Shown: in pieces, positions 1 through 11,073 of the stretch
Layout of the letters: every line of letters starts with the position of its first letter
Numbering within the stretch: position 1 is the first letter of the stretch
Assembly: GCF_003173715.1 (NCBI RefSeq)
Contig: NZ_CP029550.1
Coordinates: 6,650,001 to 6,714,000 of the forward strand
Length of the DNA: 64,000 bases
Direction of reading: 5' to 3'
Source: Methylobacterium durans
Lineage (GTDB): Bacteria > Pseudomonadota > Alphaproteobacteria > Rhizobiales > Beijerinckiaceae
The notes under the pieces: generated by a model
What the model was told of the DNA's origin: nothing
The model's database searches: none
Seen by the model: the letters and a program-made list of their open reading frames with translations, nothing else
Made by a program: the position numbers and the translations under genes

Positions 1-1
1 G

Positions 2-628
2 CGTGGCTATCAGGTCGTGCGCCGCGGCAACACGATCTCGGTGCGCCAGCCGCCGGGTGAGCGTAACGCGCTGGGCTTCATCAAATTCCTGTTCCCCAAC
101 AACCACGCGGTCTATCTGCACGACACGCCGAACCGCTCGTTGTTCTCGGCGTCCTTCCGGGCGATGAGCCACGGCTGCGTGCGCGTCGACGATCCCTTCC
201 GCTTCGCCGATTCGGTCCTGCCCGCCGCCTGGACCAGCGAGCGGCTGACGAAGCTGATCGGCAAGGGCGAGCGCACCATCCGCCTCGACGAGAAGCTGCC
301 CGTTCACCTCGCCTATTTCACGGCCTACCTCGACGATGCCGGACAGTTCCGGACGCTGCCCGACCTCTACGGTGTCGATGCGCGCATGCGGGCGGCTCTC
401 GGCCTGCCGGGCGGTGCCGCCCTCGTCGCCAAGGCTCCGCCGGAGCCCAAGCGGCGCGCCACCGAGATGCCGAAGCCCAAGCCTCAAGCGGTCGCGCAGC
501 AGGCGGCCCAGCACGCGCCCCGCCTGCCCCGGCGCACGGCCCGCGCCGCGGAAGCCCCGCCGGCCGATTTCGGCGAGCCGGGCCTCTGGACGCCGCGCCC
601 GGCGCCGGTCTCGCGCGGCTGGTGGTGA
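2..628 (+). CDS. L,D-transpeptidase (YkuD family), 3' part
   Basis: The frame is already open at the left edge, so the N-terminus lies outside the window; 208 residues and the stop are visible. The fragment holds the end of a YkuD catalytic domain: HDTP at nt 119-130 and SHGCVRVDD with the nucleophilic Cys at nt 176-178. Such enzymes act in the periplasm, making 3-3 cross-links in peptidoglycan or attaching proteins to it. The last 75 or so residues form a Lys/Pro/Ala-rich, probably disordered tail ending in RGWW. Two other YkuD proteins in the window (7615-8253, 58372-59181) lack this tail. The fold is clear from the active-site motif; the substrate role is inference. Confidence 0.9.
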   Translation, partial: RGYQVVRRGNTISVRQPPGERNALGFIKFLFPNNHAVYLHDTPNRSLFSASFRAMSHGCVRVDDPFRFADSVLPAAWTSERLTKLIGKGERTIRLDEKLPVHLAYFTAYLDDAGQFRTLPDLYGVDARMRAALGLPGGAALVAKAPPEPKRRATEMPKPKPQAVAQQAAQHAPRLPRRTARAAEAPPADFGEPGLWTPRPAPVSRGWW

Positions 629-1073
629 GCGCGCGCCCCAGCCTCGACGGGGCATCGATGCCGTGAGCCCCGTCGCGGAGACGACGGTCGGCTGACGGCG
701 GCCCCTGCTGGCTCCCGTCCCACAGGGGATCGTCCCGGCCGGGGCCGCCCTCGGCGCGGCCGTCAGGATCCTTCTCCGCCGCATCGCACGCGTCCTGCGA
801 CGTCTCGACCGGTCTCTCGCCCGACGGGGCCAGTCACCCGCAGATATGGACAAGCTCGATCTGACGATCAGTCGGATCGACACTGCACATCGTCGCTCCG
901 TCACACGTAAGTCGCGAAACGTACGTAGGATGTAGAACTATAAATTCTTGGGCGCGCGCAAATACGACTGACGACAGCTTTGGCGCAACTGCTGGTGCAA
1001 GCCGGCCACACGCAGGACGGTGGGGCAATCCAGAAGATTCTGTCGGGGGCGGCAATCCGCTTGGATGGGCGCC
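629..1073. other. Intergenic region, 445 bp, no gene seen
   Basis: No convincing coding frame is present; reading frames here look like GC-rich shadows. The stretch 900-965 is noticeably richer in A/T than its surroundings and holds a TATAAA at 939-944, a possible -10 element for the gene starting at 1074. No good -35 is seen 16-18 bp upstream (GAAACG at 916-921), so a sigma-70 promoter is only weakly supported. An 8-bp palindrome ACGTACGT-like segment lies just upstream. No terminator-like hairpin was seen behind the L,D-transpeptidase. Confidence 0.4.
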
Positions 1074-1964
1074 ATGACATACCAGTTCACGGACATGACA
1101 GACGGCCGCGGTTTGACACCCGGACTCTTCACCGACCTCGGTGGATCGGGCGAGGGGGAGGCGTCCGGAGGTGGAACGCCGAATCCCGGCTCGGAAAATC
1201 ACACTTGGTTCGGATCCTACACGCACTACGTCGGCAGCACCGGCGGAGAGGTCTACGCCCTGTATAACGGCCTGCTGGAGCGAAATCCCGATCCGTCGAG
1301 CGACTACTGGCTGACATTGCTCACCCAGGGCGCGAGCCTCGAAGAGGTGACCCAGGGCATCCTGACCTCGCCCGAGGGTCAGACCCACATCAACGCTCCC
1401 GACACGGCGGGCTACGTCGAGCAACTCTACCAGACGGTGCTCGACCGGCCGAGCGACCCGGCGGGCGCCGCCTTCTGGATCGCGAGCCTCAACAGCGGCC
1501 TGTCGCGCGCCGCGGCGGCGGACGGCTTCGTGTTCTCGGCTGAGCACATCGGCCAATTGCAGCCCGCCTTCGATGCCGGCATTTTCGTGCCCGACCCGAC
1601 GGCCTCGAACATCTCACGGCTCTATTACGGGTTGCTCGACCGGTCTCCCGATGCCGGCGGCCTGCAGGCGTGGCACACGCAGGCCGATTTCGGGACGTCG
1701 TTGTCGGCCATCGCCCAGGGCTTTCTGCTGTCCCCGGAATACGCGGCCCAGCATCCGACATCCCCGACGGACGCGGCGTATGTTGGCGACCTCTACGAAG
1801 GTGCGCTGGGCCGGGCGCCGGACGCCGCGGGCGCGCAGTACTGGGAGAGCGCCCTCGCTTCCCAAACCCTGACGCGGGCGGAGGTCGCCGTCGGCATCTC
1901 TGAGAGTGCCGAGGCCCACGCGTATCTCAGCGCTTTCATCGAGGAGGGCTGGCTCCTCGCGTAG
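1074..1964 (+). CDS. DUF4214 repeat protein
   Basis: A 296-residue protein starting at the ATG of MTYQFTDM; an in-frame ATG 54 nt upstream has no better ribosome binding site. Four copies of the DUF4214 signature L-Y-x-x-x-L-x-R-x-P-D-x-x-G-x-x-x-W lie at about residues 63, 118, 183 and 240: LYNGLLERNPD, LYQTVLDRPSDPAGAAFW, LYYGLLDRSPDAGGLQAW, LYEGALGRAPDAAGAQYW. The repeat spacing of 55-65 residues matches the family. DUF4214 domains are common in secreted, often type I-exported surface or S-layer-like proteins. No classical signal peptide is visible, which fits type I export, but no RTX nonapeptides are present. The residues before 60 are Gly/Ser-rich. Function unknown. Confidence 0.8.
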   Translation: MTYQFTDMTDGRGLTPGLFTDLGGSGEGEASGGGTPNPGSENHTWFGSYTHYVGSTGGEVYALYNGLLERNPDPSSDYWLTLLTQGASLEEVTQGILTSPEGQTHINAPDTAGYVEQLYQTVLDRPSDPAGAAFWIASLNSGLSRAAAADGFVFSAEHIGQLQPAFDAGIFVPDPTASNISRLYYGLLDRSPDAGGLQAWHTQADFGTSLSAIAQGFLLSPEYAAQHPTSPTDAAYVGDLYEGALGRAPDAAGAQYWESALASQTLTRAEVAVGISESAEAHAYLSAFIEEGWLLA

Positions 1965-2437
1965 GCGCCGGCGATGGGCGTGCCGGGCCGATGTCGTCGG
2001 GACCGGCCCCGCGGACGGTCAGGCCGCGCGGCCGGGTCGTTCGGTCCGCGCCCGCAACGCCGGGCCGTTCGGCGGCCGCCCGCCGATGATCGGGCCGCGC
2101 CGGCGCAGGCCGGCAGCCACCTCGAGATCCGCGCGATCCTCTGTGCTGCCGCGCCTCGCGCCCGCCGCCGGCGCGGGTGTTGCCTGCGGGGCAGGCCGCG
2201 CGGCCTGATCTCGGTACGCATCGGGACGGAACGCCCAGGTGCCTCCGCCGCGCGCGTGCGTCAGCACTCTTGCCGGCCATTTTTCGCCACGGTTGCGCCT
2301 TAGCGGTTGACCGGAAGCGGCGGTGTTCAGCCTGCGGACCCGATAACCCGGCCTTTACGGTTTTCGGCAACCCTGCGTTCACCATGACGTCCGCGCCCGG
2401 CGCGGCATCTGGCAGAGGGTGAGGACATCGTGCGTAG
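1965..2437. other. Intergenic region, 473 bp, no gene seen
   Basis: High-GC sequence between the DUF4214 gene and the DUF882 gene. Frames open on either strand are arginine- and proline-rich shadows without recognisable motifs. A GGAAC at 2228-2232 has no CGTT partner at the right distance. No strong terminator hairpin followed by a T run was found. The last 60 bases are likely the leader of the DUF882 gene. Confidence 0.35.
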
Positions 2438-3964
2438 GCGCTTGCGAGCCGGGTCGAAGCCCGCCCCGAACCACCCTTCCGCCCCCGACGTTCCCTCAGC
2501 ACGATTTCTCTCCGAAGCGCGGCGCTCGCCGCTTCGGCAATCGGCCTCACCCTCCTCGGCGGGACTAGTGGCACCCAGGACGCCGTCGCCAACGGCGACA
2601 CCCGCTCGCTGACGATCTTCCACACCCACACCAAGGAGAGCGCCACCATCACGTTCCGGCGGGACGGGCGCTACGACCGGGCCGGCCTCGACCAGCTCAA
2701 CTGGATCCTGCGCGACTGGCGGTCCGACGAGAAGACCAAGATGGATCCCCGCCTGTTCGACACGGTGTGGGAGGCCTACCGGCAGCTCGGCTCCTCGGAG
2801 GCGATCCACATCGTCTCCGCCTACCGCTCGCCCGGCACCAACGCGATGCTGCGCCGCCGCTCCCGGGCGGTCGCCGAGTTCAGCCAGCACATGCTCGGCA
2901 AGGCGATGGACTTCTACCTGCCCGACGTCTCGATCGACCAGATCCGGGGAATCGGCATGCGCATGCAGCGGGGCGGCGTCGGCTGGTATCCGCGCGCCGG
3001 CTCGCCGTTCGTGCATCTCGACGTCGGTTCGGTGCGCTCCTGGCCGCGCATGAGCCACGACCAACTCGCCCGCCTGTTCCCGGACGGCAAGACCGTGCAC
3101 CTGCCCTCCGACAACCGGCCGCTGCCCCGCTACGAGGAGGCCCGCGCCGAGATCCTGGCGCGAGGCGGCACCGTGCTCGGCGTCACCGCGGTCGCGCAAG
3201 CCGAGGAGGACGAGGGCCCGAGCATCAAGAGCTTCTTCGCCGGGCTGTTCGGCGGCGGCACCAGCGCACCGGCGCCCGCCGCGGTGGCATCCGCGCCGTC
3301 CCGCAAGACGAAGCCGGTCGTGGCCGTCGCGAGCGCCGACCCGGAGGACACGACCGGTACCCGCGCCGCCCTCGCCTACGCGGCGCCGAACGCCAACGGT
3401 GCCCTGCGCGACTCGCTGCTCCAGCGCAACGGGCGGGATGCGCAGAGCCTCCTGACCGCGCAATCGCCCCAGGCCGGAGAGGCGCCGCAGGCCAGAGAGG
3501 CGCCGGCGGCCCAGGCCGAGGCGGTCGCGGCGCCGCTGCCGCCGCGCCGGCCGTCCGAATTCGCCGCCGTCGCCGAGGCGCTGGCGATGCCCCTGCCGCC
3601 GCCGCGCCCGGTCCAGCTCGCCGGCCTCGGCATCGTCGGTATGGCCCAGGCCGCGCCCGTCTCCGCGGAGACGCCCGCGCCCATCCGGAAGGTGTCCCTG
3701 GTGGCGCCGGACGCCGACGCGAAGGTCCAGCTGCGCGCGCTGTTCGATGCGGTCTCGGCGACTGGCGGCCCCGTTTCGCCGCCGCGCTCGGCGCCGGTGC
3801 ACGTGGCGCTCGCGCGGCCGGTGGCCGACGCGGCGCCCGGCCCCCTCGTGGCCGAGCCCGCGAGCCTCGTCGCCAGCCGCTTCACCCGCAACGGACCGGG
3901 CGAGGACCTCGCCACGGGCCGCTTCACCGGCTCGGCGATGCGGGCCGTGCCGGGACAGCGCTGA
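2438..3964 (+). CDS. DUF882 / peptidase M15-like murein protein, start unclear
   Basis: The conserved DUF882 (YcbK-like, peptidase M15 fold) domain runs from NGDTRSLTIFHTHTKE (near 2594) through IVSAYRSPGTN, SQHMLGKAMDFYLPDV and GSPFVHLDVGSVRSWPR. The His/Asp residues of the M15 zinc site are present (SQHMLGKAMD, FVHLD). A Pro/Ala-rich tail of about 250 residues follows. Related proteins carry a signal peptide, and such a segment (SAALAASAIGLTLLGG) is encoded at about 2516-2563 in this frame. The frame opens only after a stop at 2435 and offers no ATG, GTG or TTG before 2741, which lies inside the domain. A GTG at 2430 in the neighbouring frame encodes MRRRLRAGSKPAP and would join after a one-base shift. 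The domain is certain, the start is not. Confidence 0.75.
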   Translation, partial: ALASRVEARPEPPFRPRRSLSTISLRSAALAASAIGLTLLGGTSGTQDAVANGDTRSLTIFHTHTKESATITFRRDGRYDRAGLDQLNWILRDWRSDEKTKMDPRLFDTVWEAYRQLGSSEAIHIVSAYRSPGTNAMLRRRSRAVAEFSQHMLGKAMDFYLPDVSIDQIRGIGMRMQRGGVGWYPRAGSPFVHLDVGSVRSWPRMSHDQLARLFPDGKTVHLPSDNRPLPRYEEARAEILARGGTVLGVTAVAQAEEDEGPSIKSFFAGLFGGGTSAPAPAAVASAPSRKTKPVVAVASADPEDTTGTRAALAYAAPNANGALRDSLLQRNGRDAQSLLTAQSPQAGEAPQAREAPAAQAEAVAAPLPPRRPSEFAAVAEALAMPLPPPRPVQLAGLGIVGMAQAAPVSAETPAPIRKVSLVAPDADAKVQLRALFDAVSATGGPVSPPRSAPVHVALARPVADAAPGPLVAEPASLVASRFTRNGPGEDLATGRFTGSAMRAVPGQR

Positions 3965-4003
3965 GGCGCGGACCCACCGATCTCCGCCCCGGTAGAGGGC
4001 GTC

Positions 4004-4264
4004 CTAGAAGGGCTTGCGGCCGTGGTTCACGGCGAGTGCCGTGACGAGGGTGCCGAGATAGCCGCTACCCGCGGCGTCGGCATTCGCCATCCGCTCGGCG
4101 TCGCTGCCGCACTGGGTCGCCACGGCGAAGACGACGAGGCCCGCCGCGGCGGTGCCGCCGATGGCGGCCAGCGCCCACAGATAGGCTTTCTCGACCGCCC
4201 GGTGGACCGGGACGGTGACGGGATTCTCGCCGATGTAGAGGGGGGTCGGGCTCGGGTCGTTCAT
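4004..4264 (-). CDS. Small single-pass membrane protein, unknown
   Basis: An 86-residue protein beginning MNDPSPTPLYIGENPVTV, chosen at the ATG ending at 4264 because the upstream extension is Arg-rich noise. One hydrophobic stretch (YLWALAAIGGTAAAGLVVFAV) at about residues 31-51 should span the membrane, with a short Asp/Ala-rich loop and a C-terminal NHGRKPF. Start region and compact length look like real coding sequence, but no family is recognised. It is encoded convergent with the DUF882 gene, 39 bp away. Confidence 0.6.
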   Translation of the reverse strand: MNDPSPTPLYIGENPVTVPVHRAVEKAYLWALAAIGGTAAAGLVVFAVATQCGSDAERMANADAAGSGYLGTLVTALAVNHGRKPF

Positions 4265-4515
4265 GGCCGTCGTTCCCGCGGGAGGCTTCGCCCGGGCGGA
4301 CTGGATGGCGCTCGCACGCCGCAATCCGCCGCAAGCACCTAACGTGCCGATGCGCCCTCGGTTCGCACGCGCACGGGAATTTTTCCACCGGATTTTCGGC
4401 CGTGCCGGCGATCGGTGAAGCACCGAGCGCCGAAATCTCAGGGCAGCGTTAAGAAACCCGCCGCAAGCCGCTCGCGGAGCACGAGTTTTCCCCGCATTCC
4501 ACGAACAGCCCCGCT

Positions 4516-7209
<2,694 letters not shown>

Positions 7210-7392
7210 ATCGATCCCGTCCACTTCGCAGATTTGTGACAGCCCCGAGCTTATGGCGGCGGGTTGGACCAACTCCTGCTGCAATGCAAGATGAACGGCA
7301 TAGCATCGCACTGCGCAGGGATTGACGCTCCCCGCCTCCTGTCACCGCGCGGTCGAGCCGGCGGCCCCGGTCCGACGCGCGGACCGCGACCG

Positions 7393-7545
7393 TCAAGATA
7401 GAGCGCGGAAGAGGCCGAGGCCAATCACACCCACGAGGATGAGGTAGGCGGCGACGATGTAGTGGAGGAGCTGCGGGCGCAGCAGGATCAGCACGCCCGC
7501 CGCGATGGCGAGGATGGGCTGCAGCTTCGCGATCGTGATCGTCAT
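7393..7545 (-). CDS. DUF3096 small membrane protein
   Basis: A 50-residue protein, MTITIAKLQPILAIAAGVLI..., ending GLGLFRALS. It has two hydrophobic segments (about residues 9-22 and 28-46) with the DUF3096 pattern: Q-P-I-L near the start, then R-P-x-L-L-x-Y-I-V-A-x-Y-L-I-x-x-G at the centre. Families of this kind are tiny two-pass inner membrane proteins of unknown function, often in stress-related contexts. It lies upstream of ppdK on the same strand, separated by 183 bp with no obvious hairpin, and downstream of the L,D-transpeptidase at 7615. I translated it directly from the complement strand. Confidence 0.8.
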   Translation of the reverse strand: MTITIAKLQPILAIAAGVLILLRPQLLHYIVAAYLILVGVIGLGLFRALS

Positions 7546-7614
7546 GGATCTCTCATCCGGCTTCGTCCGCGACGGGGCGCGCGCGACGCCCGGTCCCGTC
7601 AGGCCCGGCCCGCC

Positions 7615-8253
7615 TCAGACGCGATACTTGCCGTTGCGCTTGATCAGCACCGTCGTCCCGACCGGCACGCGCTCGTAGAGATCGACGATGTCCTCGTTGA
7701 GCATGCGGACGCAGCCCGAGGACAATTGCTCGCCGATGCTCCAGGGCTCGTTGGTCCCGTGGATGCGGAACAGGATGTCGCGGTTGCCCTGGTAGAGGTA
7801 GAGGGCGCGCGCGCCGAGCGGGTTGTCGAGGCCGCCCTTGCGGGTGCGCGGCAGGTCGGGATTGAGCGAGACCATCGTGGTGGTCGGGCTCCAGTCCGGC
7901 CAGACGCCCTTGCGGCCGACGCGGGCCTCGCCCTTCCAGGAGAAGCCGAGTTTGCCCACGCCGACGCCGTACTGCACGGCCGTGCCGTCCTCCTGGACCA
8001 GAGCGAGCTGGCGCTTGTCGATGTCGACCACGATCGTGCCGGGCTTCTCAGGGCCGCCGTAGCGCACGATCTGGCGCCGGTACTTCGGGTCCAGGCGCGA
8101 CTTGTCGACGAGCGGGACGTCGTAGGGCTTGTCGGGCATGGACCCGATGTACCAGGCCGAATCGTCGTCGGCCGCCACGTTGACCGGGCCGCGGCTGTTG
8201 CAGGCTGCGAGCGGCGCGATCAGCATCGCGGCGATCAGGATGCGGCGGTTCAT
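7615..8253 (-). CDS. L,D-transpeptidase lipoprotein (YkuD family)
   Basis: A 212-residue protein from MNRRILIAAMLIAPLAACNS, a lipoprotein signal with lipobox LAAC, so the mature protein should be lipid-anchored. The start is the ATG ending at 8253; the ORF extends upstream without a signal. The YkuD domain covers most of the rest: [31 protein letters not shown] and SSGCVRMLNED with the catalytic Cys preceded by the His of IHGTNEP. Expected role is periplasmic peptidoglycan 3-3 cross-linking or protein anchoring. It is a close architectural relative of the protein at 58372-59181 (same PLGARALYL and IHGTNEP segments). No partner gene is adjacent except the DUF3096 protein. Confidence 0.93.
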   Translation of the reverse strand: MNRRILIAAMLIAPLAACNSRGPVNVAADDDSAWYIGSMPDKPYDVPLVDKSRLDPKYRRQIVRYGGPEKPGTIVVDIDKRQLALVQEDGTAVQYGVGVGKLGFSWKGEARVGRKGVWPDWSPTTTMVSLNPDLPRTRKGGLDNPLGARALYLYQGNRDILFRIHGTNEPWSIGEQLSSGCVRMLNEDIVDLYERVPVGTTVLIKRNGKYRV

Positions 8254-8470
8254 GCGCCCCCCATGCTGGTTTCGTCTCGATCGGGCCCTTGCTAACCCCT
8301 CCGGGCCGGATCCGATGTGACTTTTGCGCCGCATCGCGGCGCCAATGACCCGGCCGTCTCGGGGCGCTCACGGTTTCGGGAACGGGTGTCCGCGAGAGTA
8401 CGAAGGCGCTCGCAGCCGCGTCTCCGGCGCCCTATCTGCCGGTGGCGACGACAGCGCGAGGGGGTGTCCG

Positions 8471-8914
8471 ATGGCCGACACGCAGATCCTGCCGAGCGAG
8501 GCCGCGACTGGTCCGGACCCGGAGCTTCGCCCCGCGATCCACCTCGACCATTGCGTGATCCACGTCTCCGATTGGGACCGCTCGACCGCCTTCTACCGGG
8601 ACGTGCTGGGTGCCGAGGTCATCCCGGTCGGGCGCGGCGTCGTCTTCCGCTTCGGCGGCGTGCAGCTCAACGTGCACGGCCCCGGCCAGATCGGCGAGCC
8701 GCGGGCCGACAAGCCCGTCATGCCCGGCAACAGCGATCTCTGCTTCCGCTGGTCGGGCAGCGTCGAATCGGCGATGGCCCATCTCGCCGCCCAGGGCGTG
8801 CCGGTCGAACTCGGACCCGTCACCCGGCACGGCGCCGCCGGCGAGGGCACCAGCGTCTATTTCCGGGATCCCGACGGCTCGCTGATGGAGTTCATCACCT
8901 ACACGAGCGCGTGA
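8471..8914 (+). CDS. VOC family (glyoxalase-fold) protein
   Basis: A 147-residue single-module VOC protein. LDHCVIHVSDWDRSTAFYRDVLGAEV gives the first beta-alpha-beta unit with a metal-type His. The second unit ends YFRDPDGSLMEFITY with a Glu in the usual metal-ligand position. VOC proteins include glyoxalases, ring-cleavage dioxygenases and antibiotic-binding proteins; nothing here decides between them. The start is the ATG at 8471, preceded by GAGGGGG-type purines; the ORF extends 49 codons upstream without similarity. It stands alone between a divergent L,D-transpeptidase and a small secreted protein. Confidence 0.85.
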   Translation: MADTQILPSEAATGPDPELRPAIHLDHCVIHVSDWDRSTAFYRDVLGAEVIPVGRGVVFRFGGVQLNVHGPGQIGEPRADKPVMPGNSDLCFRWSGSVESAMAHLAAQGVPVELGPVTRHGAAGEGTSVYFRDPDGSLMEFITYTSA

Positions 8915-9002
8915 TCGATCGCACATCGGGCGGGAGGCGCGGCGCTGGCCTGCAACCGGGGCCGTCCCCATATCGTTGGTCAGCCAACCGAATCCGGAGA
9001 CG

Positions 9003-9254
9003 ATGATGATACGGACCATCCTGGTGGCCGCTTCCGCCCTCGCGCTCACCGCCGCGGCCGCTCAGGCGCGCGGCGGCGGCTCGTCGGGCGAGGGCGACGG
9101 CTACCTGCGCCAGCAGTTGCAGAACCCGGGCTACATCGAGCCGAGCCCCTACGCCTACCGCAACGGCTACCGGCCAAACGACCGCGGCGCGGAGTACGAA
9201 GCCTATCGCCGCGGATACCCGATCTACGGCGAATGGGGCTGGAAGTACCGCTGA
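9003..9254 (+). CDS. Small secreted protein, unknown
   Basis: An 83-residue protein: MMIRTILVAASALALTAAAAQA is a clear Sec signal peptide, with probable cleavage after AQA-R. The mature part of about 60 residues is Gly/Tyr/Arg-rich (RNGYRPNDRGAEYEAYRRGYPIYGEWGWKYR). Two ATG codons stand in tandem (9003, 9006). CCGGAGA just upstream gives better spacing to the second, so either may be used. The family is not recognised, but small Tyr/Gly-rich exported proteins of this type are frequent in Methylobacterium. It ends 14 bp before the convergent cNMP-binding protein gene. Confidence 0.7.
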   Translation: MMIRTILVAASALALTAAAAQARGGGSSGEGDGYLRQQLQNPGYIEPSPYAYRNGYRPNDRGAEYEAYRRGYPIYGEWGWKYR

Positions 9255-9268
9255 TCGGCGAATCGCCG

Positions 9269-9712
9269 TCAGCCCCGGCTCTGGGCGAGCGCCTGGTTGG
9301 TCTGCTCCAGGCGCAGAGCCAGTTCCCGCATGACCGCGATGCTGATCTGCGGAAACTGGCTCAGCAATTCGAGGAAGACGCCGCGGTCGACGCGCAGGGC
9401 CGTCGTCGCGGTCTCGGCCGTGACGGTGGCCGAACGCGGCTGATCGGCGAGGATGCCCATCTCGCCGACGAGGGCGTTCTCCGTCAGCAGCGCCAGCCGG
9501 AAGGGTCCCTGCGCGCCCTCGATCGAGACGGCGGCGCTGCCCTCCAGGATCAGGTAGGCCGCGTCGGCGACATCCCCTTGCGAGAAGAAGCGCTGGCCGG
9601 GCTCGAAATGGACGCGCTCGCTCGTGAAGGCGAGGAGCTTCAGGCGGGCCGGCTCCACCTCGCGAAACAGCGGCACTTGCCGTAGGGACAGGACCTCGGC
9701 GTCGAGGGTCAT
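9269..9712 (-). CDS. Stand-alone cyclic nucleotide-binding domain protein
   Basis: A 147-residue protein consisting of one Crp-like cNMP-binding domain: FFSQGDVADAAYLILEGSAAVSI, then LTENALVGEMGILADQPRSATVTAET with the phosphate-binding-cassette GEMGILxxxPRSAT. It ends after the C-helix (ELALRLEQTNQALAQ) with no DNA-binding HTH, so it is not a transcription factor by itself. Such single-domain proteins may act as ligand sensors or partners. The Arg and Glu of the cassette are present, so nucleotide binding is plausible. The start (MTLDAEVL) is the ATG ending at 9712, which overlaps the ATG of the divergent SCO-type gene by two bases. Confidence 0.85.
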   Translation of the reverse strand: MTLDAEVLSLRQVPLFREVEPARLKLLAFTSERVHFEPGQRFFSQGDVADAAYLILEGSAAVSIEGAQGPFRLALLTENALVGEMGILADQPRSATVTAETATTALRVDRGVFLELLSQFPQISIAVMRELALRLEQTNQALAQSRG

Positions 9713-10640
9713 GATTTCGCTCCGGGAGGCGCCAAGGTTGGACGGTCCGTTCGATACGATCGGCAAACGCCCGTATCCATGCGGGTTGCGCGCGGCTTGT
9801 CCAGAGGCCGCCGCACCGGGCAGCGGCGCCGTCCCGCCTCCGCGATCGGCCGCGTCCCGTGCGCTGGCGTGCCTGCTCGCGCTTGCCGGCTTCCTGCCGC
9901 TCCCGGTCGCGGCCCGCCTCGGCCGGGCCGAGATGTCGGCCGTTGCCGTGGCGCCGTCGGCGGGAGCGCGCGCGCCCCTCGACCTCGCCTTCGTCGAGGC
10001 GGAACGCGAGCACCCGACGAGCCTCGGGGCGGAGATCGGCGGGCACCCCGCCCTGCTCCTGCCCGTCGACTACACCTGCGGGAACGTCTGCGACCCGATG
10101 GTCTCGCTCTCCGCCGCCGCGCTGCAGGCCACGGGATTGCGCCCGGGCGTCGACGTTCGGCTCATCCTCGTCGGTCTCGATCCGCGGGACGGCCCGGCCG
10201 CGGCCCGCGCCCTCCTCGCCCGTGACGGCGCGGGCGATGCCCTCGGCGAAGGGTTCCGGGCTCTCGTCGGCGACCGGGCCGCGATCGACCGGCTGACGGG
10301 CGCGCTCGGCTACAGCCTCACCACGGATCGCGAGGCCGAGGCGATCGTCCATCCCGCCGCGGCGCTTCTCCTCGCGCCGGACGGTCGCCTCGCCCGAGTC
10401 CTGTCGCCGCTGGCGCTGAACGGCCGCGACCTGCGGCTCGCCATCGTGGAGGCGGGCGAGGGCCGGATTGGCGATCTCACCGACCGCTTCACGCTGCTCT
10501 GCTACGGCTTCGACGCGGCGACCGGGATCTACACGCCCCTCGTCCGCCGAATCCTGACGGCTGCCGCCCTGCTGACCCTCCTCGCGGTCGCGGCCGGGCT
10601 CCTGCTGCTCGGGCGATCGTCGCGGCGGGCCGCCCGCTAG
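9711..10640 (+). CDS. SCO1/SenC-type copper chaperone-like protein
   Basis: A protein of up to 309 residues. An N-terminal hydrophobic segment (SRALACLLALAGFLPLPVAA) would serve as signal or anchor. The SCO-type thioredoxin-fold domain has the copper/redox motif CGNVC in LLLPVDYTCGNVCDP and a downstream His in VHPAAALLLAPDGRLARVLSP, matching the CxxxC...H ligand set. A second hydrophobic helix (LTAAALLTLLAVAAGLLLL) near the C-terminus implies membrane attachment. SCO proteins deliver copper to cytochrome oxidase or act as thiol oxidoreductases. The start is uncertain: ATG 9711 overlaps the divergent neighbour's start, while TTG 9786 would give a shorter leader. No oxidase genes are nearby. 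Confidence 0.75.
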   Translation: MISLREAPRLDGPFDTIGKRPYPCGLRAACPEAAAPGSGAVPPPRSAASRALACLLALAGFLPLPVAARLGRAEMSAVAVAPSAGARAPLDLAFVEAEREHPTSLGAEIGGHPALLLPVDYTCGNVCDPMVSLSAAALQATGLRPGVDVRLILVGLDPRDGPAAARALLARDGAGDALGEGFRALVGDRAAIDRLTGALGYSLTTDREAEAIVHPAAALLLAPDGRLARVLSPLALNGRDLRLAIVEAGEGRIGDLTDRFTLLCYGFDAATGIYTPLVRRILTAAALLTLLAVAAGLLLLGRSSRRAAR

Positions 10641-10858
10641 GTCCGGTCGGTGCCGAGGCCGGGCCGGCGCTCGCTCGGCGGAGACCGCTTGATGCTGGCA
10701 TTCGGTTGGGGCGAGTCGATCGGCTCCTCACGGGTGGTGGGCGTCGGGCTGTCCTCCGGCGCGGGCATCGGGGGCAGCGGCTGCCGGTTCGGCTCGGGAG
10801 CCTCGGCGGCCTTCGCCCCGGTCCCGACTGCGCCCTTGGCCATCTCGCGGTTCGTCAT
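10637..10858 (-). CDS. Small Pro-rich protein, unknown
   Basis: A 73-residue hydrophilic protein from MTNREMAKGAVGTGAKAAEA to PGLGTDRT, rich in Pro, Glu, Ser and Thr and lacking a membrane segment or signal, so it is probably disordered. The start at the ATG ending 10858 is favoured over an upstream ORF extension that looks non-coding. The stop overlaps the stop of the convergent SCO-type gene. No family recognised. It lies beside the stress island, but no good EcfG promoter precedes it (the GGAAC/CGTT pair near 10962-10979 is spaced only 9 bp). Confidence 0.5.
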   Translation of the reverse strand: MTNREMAKGAVGTGAKAAEAPEPNRQPLPPMPAPEDSPTPTTREEPIDSPQPNASIKRSPPSERRPGLGTDRT

Positions 10859-11073
10859 GTCGTGATCTCGCGCCTCGTCGCTTCGTTGTGCGCTGCCCGG
10901 TGCGCCGGCCGCACTGCGCGGCACGAAACAGAATATCCGCGCCGCGCGGTCATGCCCGCACAACGCATCGGCAGGTTCCGGGTTGCCGCTTTCGTGACGC
11001 AGGCTGAGCAGAGGAACCATCGGTTATTGGTGAAGGTTGATCCGGGTGTGAGGCAAAGCCTGAGGAGGCGCTG

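Noticed and set aside
2327..3802. 491-codon minus-strand frame opposite the DUF882 gene
   Set aside because: Arg/Gly-rich, antisense to a gene with conserved M15-type motifs; no motif of its own.
8379..8403. EcfG promoter before the VOC gene at 8471
   Set aside because: GGAAC is present but no CGTT lies 16-17 bp downstream.
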